Source: an uncultured Desulfovibrio sp. (GTDB lineage: Bacteria; Desulfobacterota; Desulfovibrionia; Desulfovibrionales; Desulfovibrionaceae). From it: 64,000 bases of DNA. Numbering within the stretch: the stretch's first letter is position 1; every line of letters begins with the position of its first letter. Below the pieces are notes generated by a model. That model saw only the letters and a program-made list of their open reading frames with translations. It was not told the origin of the DNA and searched no databases. Below, piece by piece: positions 9,349-17,281 of the stretch. Location of the stretch: NCBI RefSeq assembly GCF_944324525.1, contig NZ_CALUWS010000004.1, positions 1 to 64,000 on the forward strand, read 5' to 3'. The position numbers and the translations under genes were made by a program.

Positions 9349-9385
9349 GAGCGCACCGCCTGCATCAGAGGCAGGGGGTGCGCTC
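9349..9385 (-). terminator. Hairpin downstream of infA
   Basis: GAGCGCACC (9349-9357) pairs with GGTGCGCTC (9377-9385), with an inner GCCTGC/GCAGG pairing. It lies just after infA on the minus strand, but only a short mixed T-rich sequence follows, so termination may be partial. Confidence 0.5.
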
Positions 9386-9407
9386 CCCAAAAAGCGGCTG
9401 CGGGAGG

Positions 9408-9626
9408 CTACTTCATGCGGTAGGTGATGCGGCCGCGCGTCAAATCGTAGGGAGAAAGCTCCACCTTCACGCGGTCGCCGGGCAGAATGCGGATGTAGAA
9501 CTTGCGCATCTTGCCGGAAATATGGGCCAGCACTTCGTGCCCGTTCTCCAGCTCGACGCGGAACATGGCATTGGGCAGAGCTTCCTGCACCACACCATCT
9601 ACTTCAATGGAACCTTCCTTGGCCAT
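9408..9626 (-). CDS. infA: Translation initiation factor IF-1
   Basis: Binds the 30S A-site during initiation, with IF-2 and IF-3. 72 aa, the canonical length, a single S1-like OB fold: [19 protein letters not shown] at the N-terminus, [20 protein letters not shown] in the middle, and [20 protein letters not shown] to the end. ATG at 9626 is preceded by GGGAGGCG. It has its own strong promoter in the gap after lgt, so it can be expressed independently of the lgt-moaC pair upstream on the same strand. Confidence 0.98.
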   Translation of the reverse strand: MAKEGSIEVDGVVQEALPNAMFRVELENGHEVLAHISGKMRKFYIRILPGDRVKVELSPYDLTRGRITYRMK

Positions 9627-9658
9627 GACGCCTCCCGATAAAATCTGTCTATCCAGTC

Positions 9659-9688
9659 AGCATAGCCTGAAAACGGCGCACCTGTCAA
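9659..9688 (-). promoter_or_regulatory. Sigma-70 promoter for infA
   Basis: On the minus strand, TTGACA (9688-9683) and TATGCT (9664-9659) are separated by 18 bases and lie about 35 bases before the infA start. The -35 box matches consensus perfectly. Confidence 0.8.
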
Positions 9689-9702
9689 ACGATGAACGCC
9701 GC

Positions 9703-10482
9703 TCACATCGCCTGCGGGCGGGGCCGCCATATGAGCCAGGCCCCGACGAGGATGAGCGGCAGGCAAAGCACCTGCCCCATGGTCAGCCAGCCGAAGGCCA
9801 GATACCCCAGCTGCACGTCCGGCACGCGCACGAATTCCACCCCGAAGCGGAAGATGCCGTACAGCAGGGCGAACAGACCGGCCACCGCGCCGGGGCGGCG
9901 CTTCCTGGCCGAGAAGAGCCAGAGCACCACGAAGAGTGCCACGCCTTCGAGCAGCGCCTCGTAAAGCTGCGAGGGATGGCGCGGCCAGGGCCCGCCGGAG
10001 GGAAAGATCATGGCCCAGGGCAGATCGCTGGGCTTGCCCCAGAGCTCGCCGTTGATGAAGTTGCCCATACGCCCGAAAAAGAGCCCCTGCGGCACCAGCG
10101 GCGCGATGAAGTCCGCCACTTCCAGGAAGGGCTTGTTGCGCGTGCGGGAAAAATACCAGAAGGCCCCCACCACGCCCAGCAGACCACCGTGGAAGGACAT
10201 GCCGCCATTCCAGACGCGGAAGATCTCCAGCGGGTCGCGGATGTATTCCGCAAGGTCGTAAAAAAGGACGTAGCCCAGACGCGCGCCGAGGATGACCCCC
10301 AGCATGACGAAGGTCAGCAGGTCGTCCACATCCTGCGCGCGCCAGCCCGAACCGGGCCGGGAAGCCCGCAGGCGGCCCAGGATCCAGCCGCCCAGAAAGG
10401 CGAAAAGGTACATGAGGCCGTACCAGCGCAACTGGAGCGAGCCGATGCTGAAGGCCACGGGGTCGATCTGGGGAAAGGTCAT
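9703..10482 (-). CDS. lgt: Prolipoprotein diacylglyceryl transferase
   Basis: Inner-membrane enzyme that transfers diacylglycerol from phosphatidylglycerol to the lipobox cysteine of prolipoproteins, the first step of lipoprotein maturation. 259 aa with about seven hydrophobic helices. Visible signatures: [15 protein letters not shown] at the N-terminus, [26 protein letters not shown] (the HGG motif), and the family signature [13 protein letters not shown] near residue 130, followed by [16 protein letters not shown] at 10482 overlaps the moaC stop (ATGA), so the two are translationally coupled. It would serve the lipoprotein at 15204 and a putative lipoprotein TamA at 52238. Confidence 0.97.
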   Translation of the reverse strand: MTFPQIDPVAFSIGSLQLRWYGLMYLFAFLGGWILGRLRASRPGSGWRAQDVDDLLTFVMLGVILGARLGYVLFYDLAEYIRDPLEIFRVWNGGMSFHGGLLGVVGAFWYFSRTRNKPFLEVADFIAPLVPQGLFFGRMGNFINGELWGKPSDLPWAMIFPSGGPWPRHPSQLYEALLEGVALFVVLWLFSARKRRPGAVAGLFALLYGIFRFGVEFVRVPDVQLGYLAFGWLTMGQVLCLPLILVGAWLIWRPRPQAM

Positions 10483-10997
10483 GCGTCCCGCCTCCCCATA
10501 TCCTCGGGCAGGCGGGCGTCGGGCGCTTCAAAGCGACCGCTCTTGCCGCCGTCCTTGAGCAGCAGGCGCACCCGCTTGATGACGATGTCCCGCTGCACGG
10601 CCTTGCACATGTCGTAGATGGTGGCGGCCGCCATCTGCGCGGCCACGATGGCTTCCATCTCCACGCCGGTGGGGCCGTCGGTGCGTGCCTCGCTCAGGAT
10701 GCGGATGGTGGCGGCGGCCTCGTCGATCTCGAAGCGCACGTCCGCATAGCTCAGGCCCAGCGGATGGCACATGGGGATGAGTTCCGCCGTGCGCTTGGCG
10801 GCCATGATGCCGCCGATCTTGGCGCAGGTGAGCACGTCCCCCTTGGGCAGGGCCGCGCGCCGCAGCAGATCCAGAGTGGCGGGGGCCAGCCGCACGAGAG
10901 CTTCGGCCACGGCCACGCGCCGGGTGGCGGGCTTACGCCCCACATCCACCATGCATACGTTGCCCCGGCTGTCCAGATGGGAAAAGGCGTTGTCCAT
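10479..10997 (-). CDS. moaC: Cyclic pyranopterin monophosphate synthase
   Basis: Second enzyme of molybdopterin synthesis: converts the MoaA product 3',8-cyclo-GTP to cyclic pyranopterin monophosphate. 172 aa. Recognisable: [18 protein letters not shown] at the N-terminus; [35 protein letters not shown] (residues ~75-90, active-site His); [13 protein letters not shown] and [13 protein letters not shown] in the C-terminal half. ATG at 10997 has GAGGATTG upstream. Coupled by ATGA overlap to lgt. Molybdenum or tungsten cofactor fits a formate-dehydrogenase-rich sulfate reducer. The other moa genes are not in this window. Confidence 0.97.
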   Translation of the reverse strand: MDNAFSHLDSRGNVCMVDVGRKPATRRVAVAEALVRLAPATLDLLRRAALPKGDVLTCAKIGGIMAAKRTAELIPMCHPLGLSYADVRFEIDEAAATIRILSEARTDGPTGVEMEAIVAAQMAAATIYDMCKAVQRDIVIKRVRLLLKDGGKSGRFEAPDARLPEDMGRRDA

Positions 10998-11031
10998 GCA
11001 ATCCTCGCTGGTGTTGGTGTGGCTGATGTCT

Positions 11032-12201
11032 TTACCGGAGGCCGGGCTCCGCGTCCAGCCCCGGCGCGGGCCGCCCGAACGTCCAGGCCCCGAACGGCAG
11101 CCGCAGCTCTTCGCGCGATGGCGGCCCCTGCCCCCCGGCGTCCCGAGGGTACGCCTGCCGCAGCCGCAGCGGCGCGGGCGGATCGCCCCAGAAGCCTGTC
11201 AGAAAGTGCCGCACCGCCGGGATGCTGCTGCCGAAACGCTCATCCTGCACGAGGACGATATGTTCGCCTTCGGCCCAGGCCGTCGCCCTGTCGGGCGGGA
11301 CCGGCGTCCAGGGCAAAAGGGCCGCATCCAGGAAGGCCGCCCCCAGCGGCGATGAGGCGCGCAGCTTCGCGGGCAGTTCCCGCGAGGTGAATTCGCACAG
11401 GCGCGGCCCGTAGAAATGCTCCGGCGCAAGCAGGCCCTCGACGCAGACGAGGGTCGTCATCTTGGGCAGCTCCTCCTCGTAGACGACGCGCCGCAGGCCG
11501 GGCACGAACACATCCGGCAGCACGGCAAGGCGGCCGATATGCCGCCCCTGCGCCGCGAAGTCCGCCCGGCAAGCCTGTTCAAGGATCGCATCATAGGCCA
11601 GTCCGAGACAGGGATAGCCCAGCAGCCAGACCAGCGCCCAGCGGGCCGGACGCGGACTGCGCCGCCGCACGGACAGGATGATGCCGGCCAGCGGCGCCAG
11701 CAGCATAAGCGGATCAAGGCAGGATACGGCATTGCCGCGCCAGCGCTCCCCCGAAAAAGGGGCAAACAACTTGGTGCCCCAGGGCGTGACGGCATCCAGC
11801 CAAAGGTGCAGGCACAGCAGCCCGCAGCAGAACAGCCAGACGCGGGCCCACGAGGCCGGCGGCGTGCCCGCCTGCCGGAACAGCCGGAACAGGGGCAGGC
11901 AGCAGAGCGCCAGAAGAGGGACCAGCGCCAGACCGTGCAAGAGGCCGCCGTGCAGGACGAGGAAGGCCTGCTGCCCGGCCAGCAGGGAGAGCGCGTCCAG
12001 ATCCGGCACAAGAGAGATCAGGACGACCGCCGCCAGCGCCCGGCGGTCCAGACCAGGCGGAAAAAGCGCGCTTTCCCCGCGAAACGACAGGCCGTACGGT
12101 TGGCAAGGCGAGCGATTCAGACAGAACAGGCGCTTGAGGACGGGACGGGGCAGCGCCAGCAGCGCGGCAACGCCCGCCGCGGCATGGGTCAGCGGCTCCA
12201 C
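11032..12201 (-). CDS. DUF457/YdjM-type membrane protein with a repeat-encoded insertion
   Basis: 389 aa, paralogue of the next gene and member of the YdjM/DUF457 'metal-dependent hydrolase' group of integral membrane proteins, whose substrate is unknown. Visible: [72 protein letters not shown], then a long soluble C-terminal half. Aligned with its neighbour, about 28 extra residues appear after LPRPV ([12 protein letters not shown] ... FPPG). They are encoded exactly by a DR1 repeat half at 12058-12135, which keeps the frame open. GTG at 12201 is chosen because it aligns with the neighbour's MDPLTHAA and has CCCGGAG upstream; an ATG at 12234 would add 11 residues. The family's HRG.TH is changed to HGGLLH here. 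Confidence 0.8.
   Translation of the reverse strand: MEPLTHAAAGVAALLALPRPVLKRLFCLNRSPCQPYGLSFRGESALFPPGLDRRALAAVVLISLVPDLDALSLLAGQQAFLVLHGGLLHGLALVPLLALCCLPLFRLFRQAGTPPASWARVWLFCCGLLCLHLWLDAVTPWGTKLFAPFSGERWRGNAVSCLDPLMLLAPLAGIILSVRRRSPRPARWALVWLLGYPCLGLAYDAILEQACRADFAAQGRHIGRLAVLPDVFVPGLRRVVYEEELPKMTTLVCVEGLLAPEHFYGPRLCEFTSRELPAKLRASSPLGAAFLDAALLPWTPVPPDRATAWAEGEHIVLVQDERFGSSIPAVRHFLTGFWGDPPAPLRLRQAYPRDAGGQGPPSREELRLPFGAWTFGRPAPGLDAEPGLR
12058..12135 (-). repeat. Dispersed repeat DR1, half-copy inside a coding region
   Basis: On the plus strand this reads GCGGAAAAAGCGCGCTTT, then CGCGAAACGACAGGCCGTA and onward, matching the same half of the copies at 15060 and 23910 and the complement of 63852. 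It lies within the DUF457 gene and is translated in frame. Confidence 0.85.
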
Positions 12202-12288
12202 GGGCCGGACTCCGGGCCAGCCTCCGGCCGTCATCCGCAGCCGGAGCGCAAGCGGCGCAACAAGACGGCAAACGCATTGCGGTCCGCC

Positions 12289-13440
12289 TCAGCGCAGGCC
12301 CAGCCACCAGTCCAGCCCCTGCGCCGGCCGGGGCGGACGCGGCGGCTGCCAGCCGGAATCCCGGCCGCTGTCCGGCAGATAGAGGCGTTCGCGCAGCAGG
12401 CGCGGCACGGCATCGGACGCGTAGCCCAGCTCCACGAAGAGCCGGAAGGGCGAACCGCCCTCCCCTGCCCGCCGGCGCATGATCCAGCGCACGAAACGCA
12501 GACTGCTGCCGAAACGCTCGTCCGATATTTCCAGATAGCCGCGCAGGGCCTGCGGCTGGGCCGCGGCCGCCGCCTGTTCGTCCGGGGCGGACACGGCATC
12601 CGCGGGACGCAGGTTCTTCGGGACGGGCAGGGTCAGCGGCAGCAGGCTGAAATCAAGGAAATCCCGGCAGATGGCGGACTGCTCCCGCAGGCTTGCGGCC
12701 AGCTCCGGCCGCAGGGCCGGCCGGGGGAAACCCCGCTCATGCGCCCGGCCCAGCGCGGTCAGGCCGTCGGCGCGCACCACGAGGCCGTTGGACTGCCGCT
12801 CCTCGTAGAGCGCCCGCCAGAAGACCGGGGAAAAGGCGTCCGGCAACACCACGAGCCGCTCGATCTCCCGGCCCTGTCCGGTCAGCTCGGCCCGGTAGGC
12901 GGCGGCCAGATGACTGTTGAGCCCGATGGCGCAGCAGGGATAGAGCGCCAGCCAGCACAGGGCCAGCCGCGCAGGGCGGACGGCGGAACGGCGCAGGGCG
13001 AACCAGACCGCCGCCAGCAGGGGCAGCGTCAGCAGCAGATCGATGATGAACACCCCGTTGAGGCGTACCCGCTCCGCCGAGAACGGCAGGAAGATCATGG
13101 TGCCGTAGGTGGTGATGCAGTCCAACCAGATATGCAGGAGGATGAGCCCGCCGAAAAAGAGCCAGACCAGCGGCAGCGGCCAGCGGCCCGGCGTGTCCCG
13201 CCTCCAGAGGGGGCGGGCCGCCAGCGCCAGCAGCAGGGCCAACACGGGCAGATAGAACAGGGAATGCGTGAAGCCGCGGTGCAGCTGCAGGAATTGCAGC
13301 GGCCCGCGAACGAAGGCGATGTCGATATCCGGAAAGGCGGCCACCAGGGCGGCCAGCGGCACGGCCCAGCGGGTGGCGGGACGGCGGGGCAGGGCCAGCA
13401 TGGCCACGGCCCCGGAAGCGGCATGGGTCAGGGGATCCAT
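12289..13440 (-). CDS. DUF457/YdjM-type metal-dependent hydrolase-like membrane protein
   Basis: 383 aa, YdjM/DUF457 family, exact reaction unknown. N-terminal membrane half: DPLTHAASGAVAMLALPRR, VAAFPDIDIAFVRGP, LHRGFTHSLFYLPVLALLL (the family's HRGFTHS motif), LILLHIWLDCITTYGTM (His/Asp motif), then a further helix pair. The C-terminal 220 residues are soluble and vary more. ATG at 13440 with GAGGAGAACG directly upstream fixes the start. It is the likely ancestral form of the copy downstream at 11032-12201 (87 bases away, same strand), since it lacks that copy's insertion. The 13441-13599 gap upstream holds nothing recognisable. Confidence 0.85.
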   Translation of the reverse strand: MDPLTHAASGAVAMLALPRRPATRWAVPLAALVAAFPDIDIAFVRGPLQFLQLHRGFTHSLFYLPVLALLLALAARPLWRRDTPGRWPLPLVWLFFGGLILLHIWLDCITTYGTMIFLPFSAERVRLNGVFIIDLLLTLPLLAAVWFALRRSAVRPARLALCWLALYPCCAIGLNSHLAAAYRAELTGQGREIERLVVLPDAFSPVFWRALYEERQSNGLVVRADGLTALGRAHERGFPRPALRPELAASLREQSAICRDFLDFSLLPLTLPVPKNLRPADAVSAPDEQAAAAAQPQALRGYLEISDERFGSSLRFVRWIMRRRAGEGGSPFRLFVELGYASDAVPRLLRERLYLPDSGRDSGWQPPRPPRPAQGLDWWLGLR

Positions 13441-13599
13441 CGTTCTCCTCGTATGGGTCGTTCAGGACGGGTGGCGGACGCTGCCGGAGGCCGGCCCGCG
13501 CGGGCACGCCTCCGCATCTTCCCGCCGCGCGGCGAGGCGCGGCGACACGCCGAACATACGACGAGACCCGCGCGAGAGCAACAACGCACCGGGGCGGGG

Positions 13600-14439
13600 C
13601 TATGCCCGCTTGTTTTCCCGGGGGCGGTCTTGCCGCCGTTTCGCGGGAAGGTTTTTCCTGGCGCTCCCGTCAGCGCCTTTTTTTGGGGGGTGCAGCGACG
13701 CCACGTCGGCCTGGAGCGCGGCGGCAAACTTCTCGGCCTCAGCCGCCCAGGACGATGCCGTCGTATCGTCCTGTTCCCACGCTCTCCACTTGCGTACCAG
13801 CAGCTTTCCCAATTTGAGCCAGAACGGCATATACCTGTAAACAATGACGAGATCATCCCGTATCTCTTCGGGGTATTCCTCCAGGATTTTCTTGGGGATG
13901 GCGTCACCCTCCTCCTCCCGGGGAACGCCGCCGTCTTCCTCCACCCAGCGAAACCGCATGTGCTTCAGCCCCACATAACGTCCTCTAATATGGCAGAAGT
14001 ACCCTCGCACGGGGTGCAGAAACATGAAATAAAGAAAGTTGATGTATCCCAAGACGACAACGAACAACAGCTTTATCGCCGCTTCAACAACATTCGGACT
14101 GGGTTCGTTGTCCTCTATCTCTTTTTTTTCCCGCTGGCGCTGTTCCCATTCCTCTCGCCACGTCGCCCCCGACAAGGGCGTCTCCAACGATTCCGCCCCG
14201 AACGCGCCGCGCGAAACCACCCTCGTCCGTGCCGCCTGTTCCTCGGCCCGCCGTCGTTCCGCGTCCGTCAGACGATGCTCGATCCGTTCATGAGGCTCTC
14301 CCGTCCCGAAGGCGGCCCCGGGCGTACCGCTCCCCTCGGCAGCCGGAACCGCCACCGGAAGCAGACACAGGCCAAGCAGCAGACAGGCAAGGCAACGTGG
14401 CGGAACGATGCTCCCGCCGATGATTTGCATGGTTGACAT
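13600..14439 (-). CDS. Exported or membrane protein of unknown function
   Basis: 279 aa, not recognised. Residues 10-35 look like a signal sequence (CLACLLLGLCLLPVAVPAAEG). A charged helical segment follows (ERIEHRLTDAERRRAEEQ and REEWEQRQREKKEIEDN), then one or two membrane segments near residue 130 (AAIKLLFVVVLGYINFLYFM), a soluble part rich in acidic residues (EEDGGVPREEEGDAIPKKI) and a lysine/arginine-rich tail. The ATG at 14439 is preferred over 14451 because GAGGAAAG is five bases before it. The small membrane protein at 14503-14901 lies 63 bases upstream on the same strand, so the two may be co-transcribed. Confidence 0.65.
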   Translation of the reverse strand: MSTMQIIGGSIVPPRCLACLLLGLCLLPVAVPAAEGSGTPGAAFGTGEPHERIEHRLTDAERRRAEEQAARTRVVSRGAFGAESLETPLSGATWREEWEQRQREKKEIEDNEPSPNVVEAAIKLLFVVVLGYINFLYFMFLHPVRGYFCHIRGRYVGLKHMRFRWVEEDGGVPREEEGDAIPKKILEEYPEEIRDDLVIVYRYMPFWLKLGKLLVRKWRAWEQDDTTASSWAAEAEKFAAALQADVASLHPPKKGADGSARKNLPAKRRQDRPRENKRA

Positions 14440-14502
14440 ATCTTTCCTCATATGACGGCGAGCATATCGGCATGGCCGGGGCGGGGCCTTCCGTCTTTCG
14501 GC

Positions 14503-14901
14503 TTATTCCGTCTTGTCCTTGCGCCGCCTGCGCTGCCGCAGCCAGTCCGCATAACGGCTCGTGCCGCCGCGGGCCGGTCGGGGAGGCGTCCCCGGCGGCG
14601 GGCTTGCCGTGCCCGCTCCTTCCGACGCCGAAACATCCGCCGCGTCCGCCCCAAGTCGCCGTGCGCAACGCTCCTCTTCCTCTGTCAACGGCTGCCGCAG
14701 CACCAATACGGCAAACAGGCGCGGCAGCGCCTCGCAGAAAAGGATCTTGAGCAGTTGCCACCGACTGCGCGGCGGCTGGGTACGGTCCAGCCGGTGTTTG
14801 TCGCCGACCACGAGGATGAGCGCCACAAGCCCCAGCACGCCGGCGGCGATGACCGACAACAGCGACAGCAACAGCGTCTCCAGCAGGGTCAACAATTCCA
14901 T
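14503..14901 (-). CDS. Small membrane protein of unknown function
   Basis: 132 aa. A long N-terminal hydrophobic region (LLTLLETLLLSLLSVIAAGVLG and LVALILVVGD) forms one long or two short membrane helices. A soluble tail follows that is Arg/Pro rich and ends in a strongly basic stretch (RRRRKDKTE). No family recognised. The ATG at 14901 has GGAGGTCTC immediately upstream, a near-perfect Shine-Dalgarno, so the longer reading from 14928 is unlikely. Probably transcribed ahead of the 13600-14439 gene. Confidence 0.65.
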   Translation of the reverse strand: MELLTLLETLLLSLLSVIAAGVLGLVALILVVGDKHRLDRTQPPRSRWQLLKILFCEALPRLFAVLVLRQPLTEEEERCARRLGADAADVSASEGAGTASPPPGTPPRPARGGTSRYADWLRQRRRRKDKTE

Positions 14902-15059
14902 GAGACCTCCGGTTCCCGCCCGTGTCACGGATGACGACGTTCACCGACAGCGACGCCAGACCGTCCACAAGACGCGTGACGCCTCATCCACAGCTTGGCC
15001 AGCGGGACACGCGGACAGGTACCGCCGGAGCGGCAGGCGGACGTCCGCCCATGCCCCCC

Positions 15060-15206
15060 TAGAACGTTTTCGCGTTGATAAAGGTAAAACGCGAGGCGGC
15101 GGCACAGCGCCGCCCGGCCCTAAGAGGGCGGAAAATCGCGTTTTTTCCGCGAAACGACAGGCCGCATGGTTTGAAACGCAACGCGTTTCCAACGGGAAAT
15201 GCTCTA
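15060..15206 (-). repeat. Dispersed repeat DR1, complete copy
   Basis: Full-length copy in minus orientation. Modules in order on the plus strand: AAAACGC hairpin arm, GAGGCGGCGGCACAGCGCC, GGGCGGAAAATCGCGTTTTT, CGCGAAACGACAGGCC, and a GTTTGAAACGC/GCGTTTCCAAC hairpin ending in GCTCTA. The terminal TAGAGC (minus strand) supplies the TAG stop of the lipoprotein gene at 15204. Confidence 0.85.
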
Positions 15207-15530
15207 TTGGCGGAACGGGCTGCGCTGGCGGGGCACCTCCCGGTAGGCGGGCGATTCCGGATCGACGCCGCCGTTATGACGGTTGATGTATCGCCGGTAG
15301 TCGTCCAGCCTGGATTGCTGCATCTGCATCATGATATGGGGCTGATTGTAGAAAAAAAGCCTGCGCTGTATGGGGCTTGCGCCCGTCAGAGGCTGGCGCA
15401 GGCTGTCCACGGAGCTGACGCCGGGCGGCGCGTCGTCCGGCTCGGAGGTGCCCGTGCCGATGTCCTTGGGGCCGCAGGCCGCAAGCGTCAGGGAAAGGAA
15501 AAGACAGGCAGGGAAAAGAGCTCGTCGCAT
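15204..15530 (-). CDS. Small lipoprotein of unknown function
   Basis: 108 aa. Signal peptide [19 protein letters not shown] with the lipobox LAAC; the cysteine at 19 would be lipidated by Lgt (gene at 9703) and the protein anchored in a membrane. The mature part is short and polar ([27 protein letters not shown]) with no recognised domain. ATG at 15530 is chosen because it begins the signal peptide; the Shine-Dalgarno is weak. The TAG stop coincides with the end of a DR1 repeat, so the original C-terminus may have been cut or replaced by repeat insertion. It is divergent from psd, 174 bases away. Confidence 0.75.
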   Translation of the reverse strand: MRRALFPACLFLSLTLAACGPKDIGTGTSEPDDAPPGVSSVDSLRQPLTGASPIQRRLFFYNQPHIMMQMQQSRLDDYRRYINRHNGGVDPESPAYREVPRQRSPFRQ

Positions 15531-15704
15531 TCTTGCAGCATAGCCGCTGCCGCACGGACGCGCAAGAGCGGGGCATGGCCGCTTTTCCCTTGCCTGCCGG
15601 CGCGCGTGAGCATATACTGTTGCTCCCAAAAATGTCACCGGCTCGTCTTGTCGCGGGAGTTTCGCACGCCTGACGCAAGGGCGGGGCCGCCACCGAGGTT
15701 CATT

Positions 15705-16352
15705 ATGCGTCCTGCCCGTTGCGGCATCACTCCCGAAGGCTGGCCGGTCATCGGCCTTACCGCTCTGGCGGCACTGATCTTCGCTCTTCTGGATGCCGGG
15801 CTCTTCGCCCTGCTCCTGCTGCTCTGCTGCTGGTTTTCCCTGCACTTCTTCCGCGATCCCGAACGGGTCGTCCCGCAGGCGGCCGGGCTGGCCGTCAGCC
15901 CGGCGGACGGACGCGTGATCCGCATCGAGGAGAGGCCCGATCCCCTCACCGGGGAACGGCGCATGTGCATGAGCATCTTCATGAACATCTTCAACGTGCA
16001 TGTGAACCGCAGCCCGGTCGCGGCCACGGTGGAGGAGATCCGCTACTGGCCCGGCAAGTTCATCAATGCCGCCTACGACAAGGCCGCGGAGGAGAACGAA
16101 CGCTGCGCGCTGCGCCTGCGCGAGGACGACGGGACAGGCTGGGTCATGGTGCAGATCGCCGGACTCATCGCCCGGCGCATCGTCTGCCGGGCCGAGCCCG
16201 GGGACGGTCTGGCGCGCGGCGAACGCTGCGGCATGATCCGCTTCGGTTCGCGAGTTGACCTTTACCTGCCCGAAGGATATGCTCCCACCGTATTTGTAGG
16301 CGAACGCGTTTTCGCCGGACAGAGCGTCGTGGCCCGACGCCAGACCCAGTAA
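15705..16352 (+). CDS. psd: Phosphatidylserine decarboxylase, short (archaeal-type) form
   Basis: Pyruvoyl-dependent inner-membrane enzyme making phosphatidylethanolamine from phosphatidylserine. 215 aa, typical of the short form. One membrane anchor ([20 protein letters not shown]), then [40 protein letters not shown] and the self-cleavage site [10 protein letters not shown] near residue 185, where Ser in GS becomes the pyruvoyl group. ATG at 15705 has GAGG six bases upstream. PssA follows after 22 bases, giving the two consecutive PE-synthesis steps in one operon, with leuA 118 bases after that. Confidence 0.96.
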   Translation: MRPARCGITPEGWPVIGLTALAALIFALLDAGLFALLLLLCCWFSLHFFRDPERVVPQAAGLAVSPADGRVIRIEERPDPLTGERRMCMSIFMNIFNVHVNRSPVAATVEEIRYWPGKFINAAYDKAAEENERCALRLREDDGTGWVMVQIAGLIARRIVCRAEPGDGLARGERCGMIRFGSRVDLYLPEGYAPTVFVGERVFAGQSVVARRQTQ

Positions 16353-16374
16353 GCCGCAAGGGATCGGCCCCGCT

Positions 16375-17163
16375 ATGGAAAAAACCGTGGAGAACAGCAC
16401 GCCGCAGCATGGCAAGAAAGCCCCGCACCGGGGGGTCTATGTCCTCCCCAACCTCATCACGTCCCTCAGCATGTTCATGGGCTTCCTGTGCATCGTCTGG
16501 GCCGTGCAGGGGCGTTTCGAGGCCGCGGTCTATGCTGTTTTCCTCTCCGCCCTGCTGGACGGCATGGACGGCAAGGTGGCCCGCCTGACGGGCACGGCCA
16601 GCGAATTCGGCGTGCAGTACGATTCCCTCGCGGACCTGGTGGCCTTCGGCGTGGCGCCGGCCATGCTCATGTGGCAGTGGCAGCTTGAGGCCTTCGGCCG
16701 CTGGGGCGTGGCCGTGGCCTTCATCTATGCCGCCTGCGGAGCGCTGCGGCTGGCGCGCTTCAACGTCAGCACGACCTTCGTGAGCAAGCGATTCTTCATC
16801 GGCCTGCCCATCCCGGCCGGCGGCTGCACGCTGGCGACCTTCGTGCTCTTTTCCGGCATGCTGCCGGACTTCTTCGCGCCCGCCGTCCCCTATGTCTGCT
16901 TCCTGCTGGTGATCTTCGTGGGCCTGCTCATGGTCAGCCGGGTGCGCTACTTTTCCTTCAAGGAATACGACTTCCTGCGCGCCCACCCCATCCGTTCCCT
17001 GGTGGGGGCCCTGCTGGCGCTGGCGCTGGTCTACTCCCAGCCGCGGATCTTCGCCTTTCTCTTTTGCGCCCTCTACATCGCCGGCGGCATCATCTACACG
17101 CTGGTGATTCTTCCCCGTCGCAACCGTCAGCTGCTACGCGCCCTATCGTCTACAGACGACTAA
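16375..17163 (+). CDS. pssA: CDP-diacylglycerol-serine O-phosphatidyltransferase
   Basis: Membrane CDP-alcohol phosphatidyltransferase: joins CDP-diacylglycerol and serine to phosphatidylserine, the substrate of the Psd just upstream. 262 aa with about seven helices. The CDP-alcohol signature is visible around residues 60-85 (LLDGMDGKVARLTGTASEFG followed by YDSLADLVAFG), with the Asp residues in place. Other blocks: VLPNLITSLSMFMGFLCIVW near the N-terminus and ALRLARFNV. ATG at 16375 follows AAGGGAT at moderate distance. The N-terminal 20 residues are hydrophilic and not conserved-looking. Confidence 0.96.
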   Translation: MEKTVENSTPQHGKKAPHRGVYVLPNLITSLSMFMGFLCIVWAVQGRFEAAVYAVFLSALLDGMDGKVARLTGTASEFGVQYDSLADLVAFGVAPAMLMWQWQLEAFGRWGVAVAFIYAACGALRLARFNVSTTFVSKRFFIGLPIPAGGCTLATFVLFSGMLPDFFAPAVPYVCFLLVIFVGLLMVSRVRYFSFKEYDFLRAHPIRSLVGALLALALVYSQPRIFAFLFCALYIAGGIIYTLVILPRRNRQLLRALSSTDD

Positions 17164-17281
17164 GGCTGCGTAACGGCCGCCACGCGCGTGGCACCTCTCT
17201 TCCGGTCAGACCGCCGCAGGGCGGACGTTATGCAGGCAATCGTCCCGAAGAGGATACGCCAAGCCAGAGGAGATGTGCATC

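Noticed and set aside
15060..15206. DR1 copies as possible insertion-sequence remnants or transposase genes
   Set aside because: No copy contains a transposase-like reading frame; short frames through them follow the palindromes only.
17164..17281. Leucine attenuator or T-box before leuA
   Set aside because: No leucine-rich leader peptide, T-box sequence or terminator/antiterminator pair was found in the 118-base gap.
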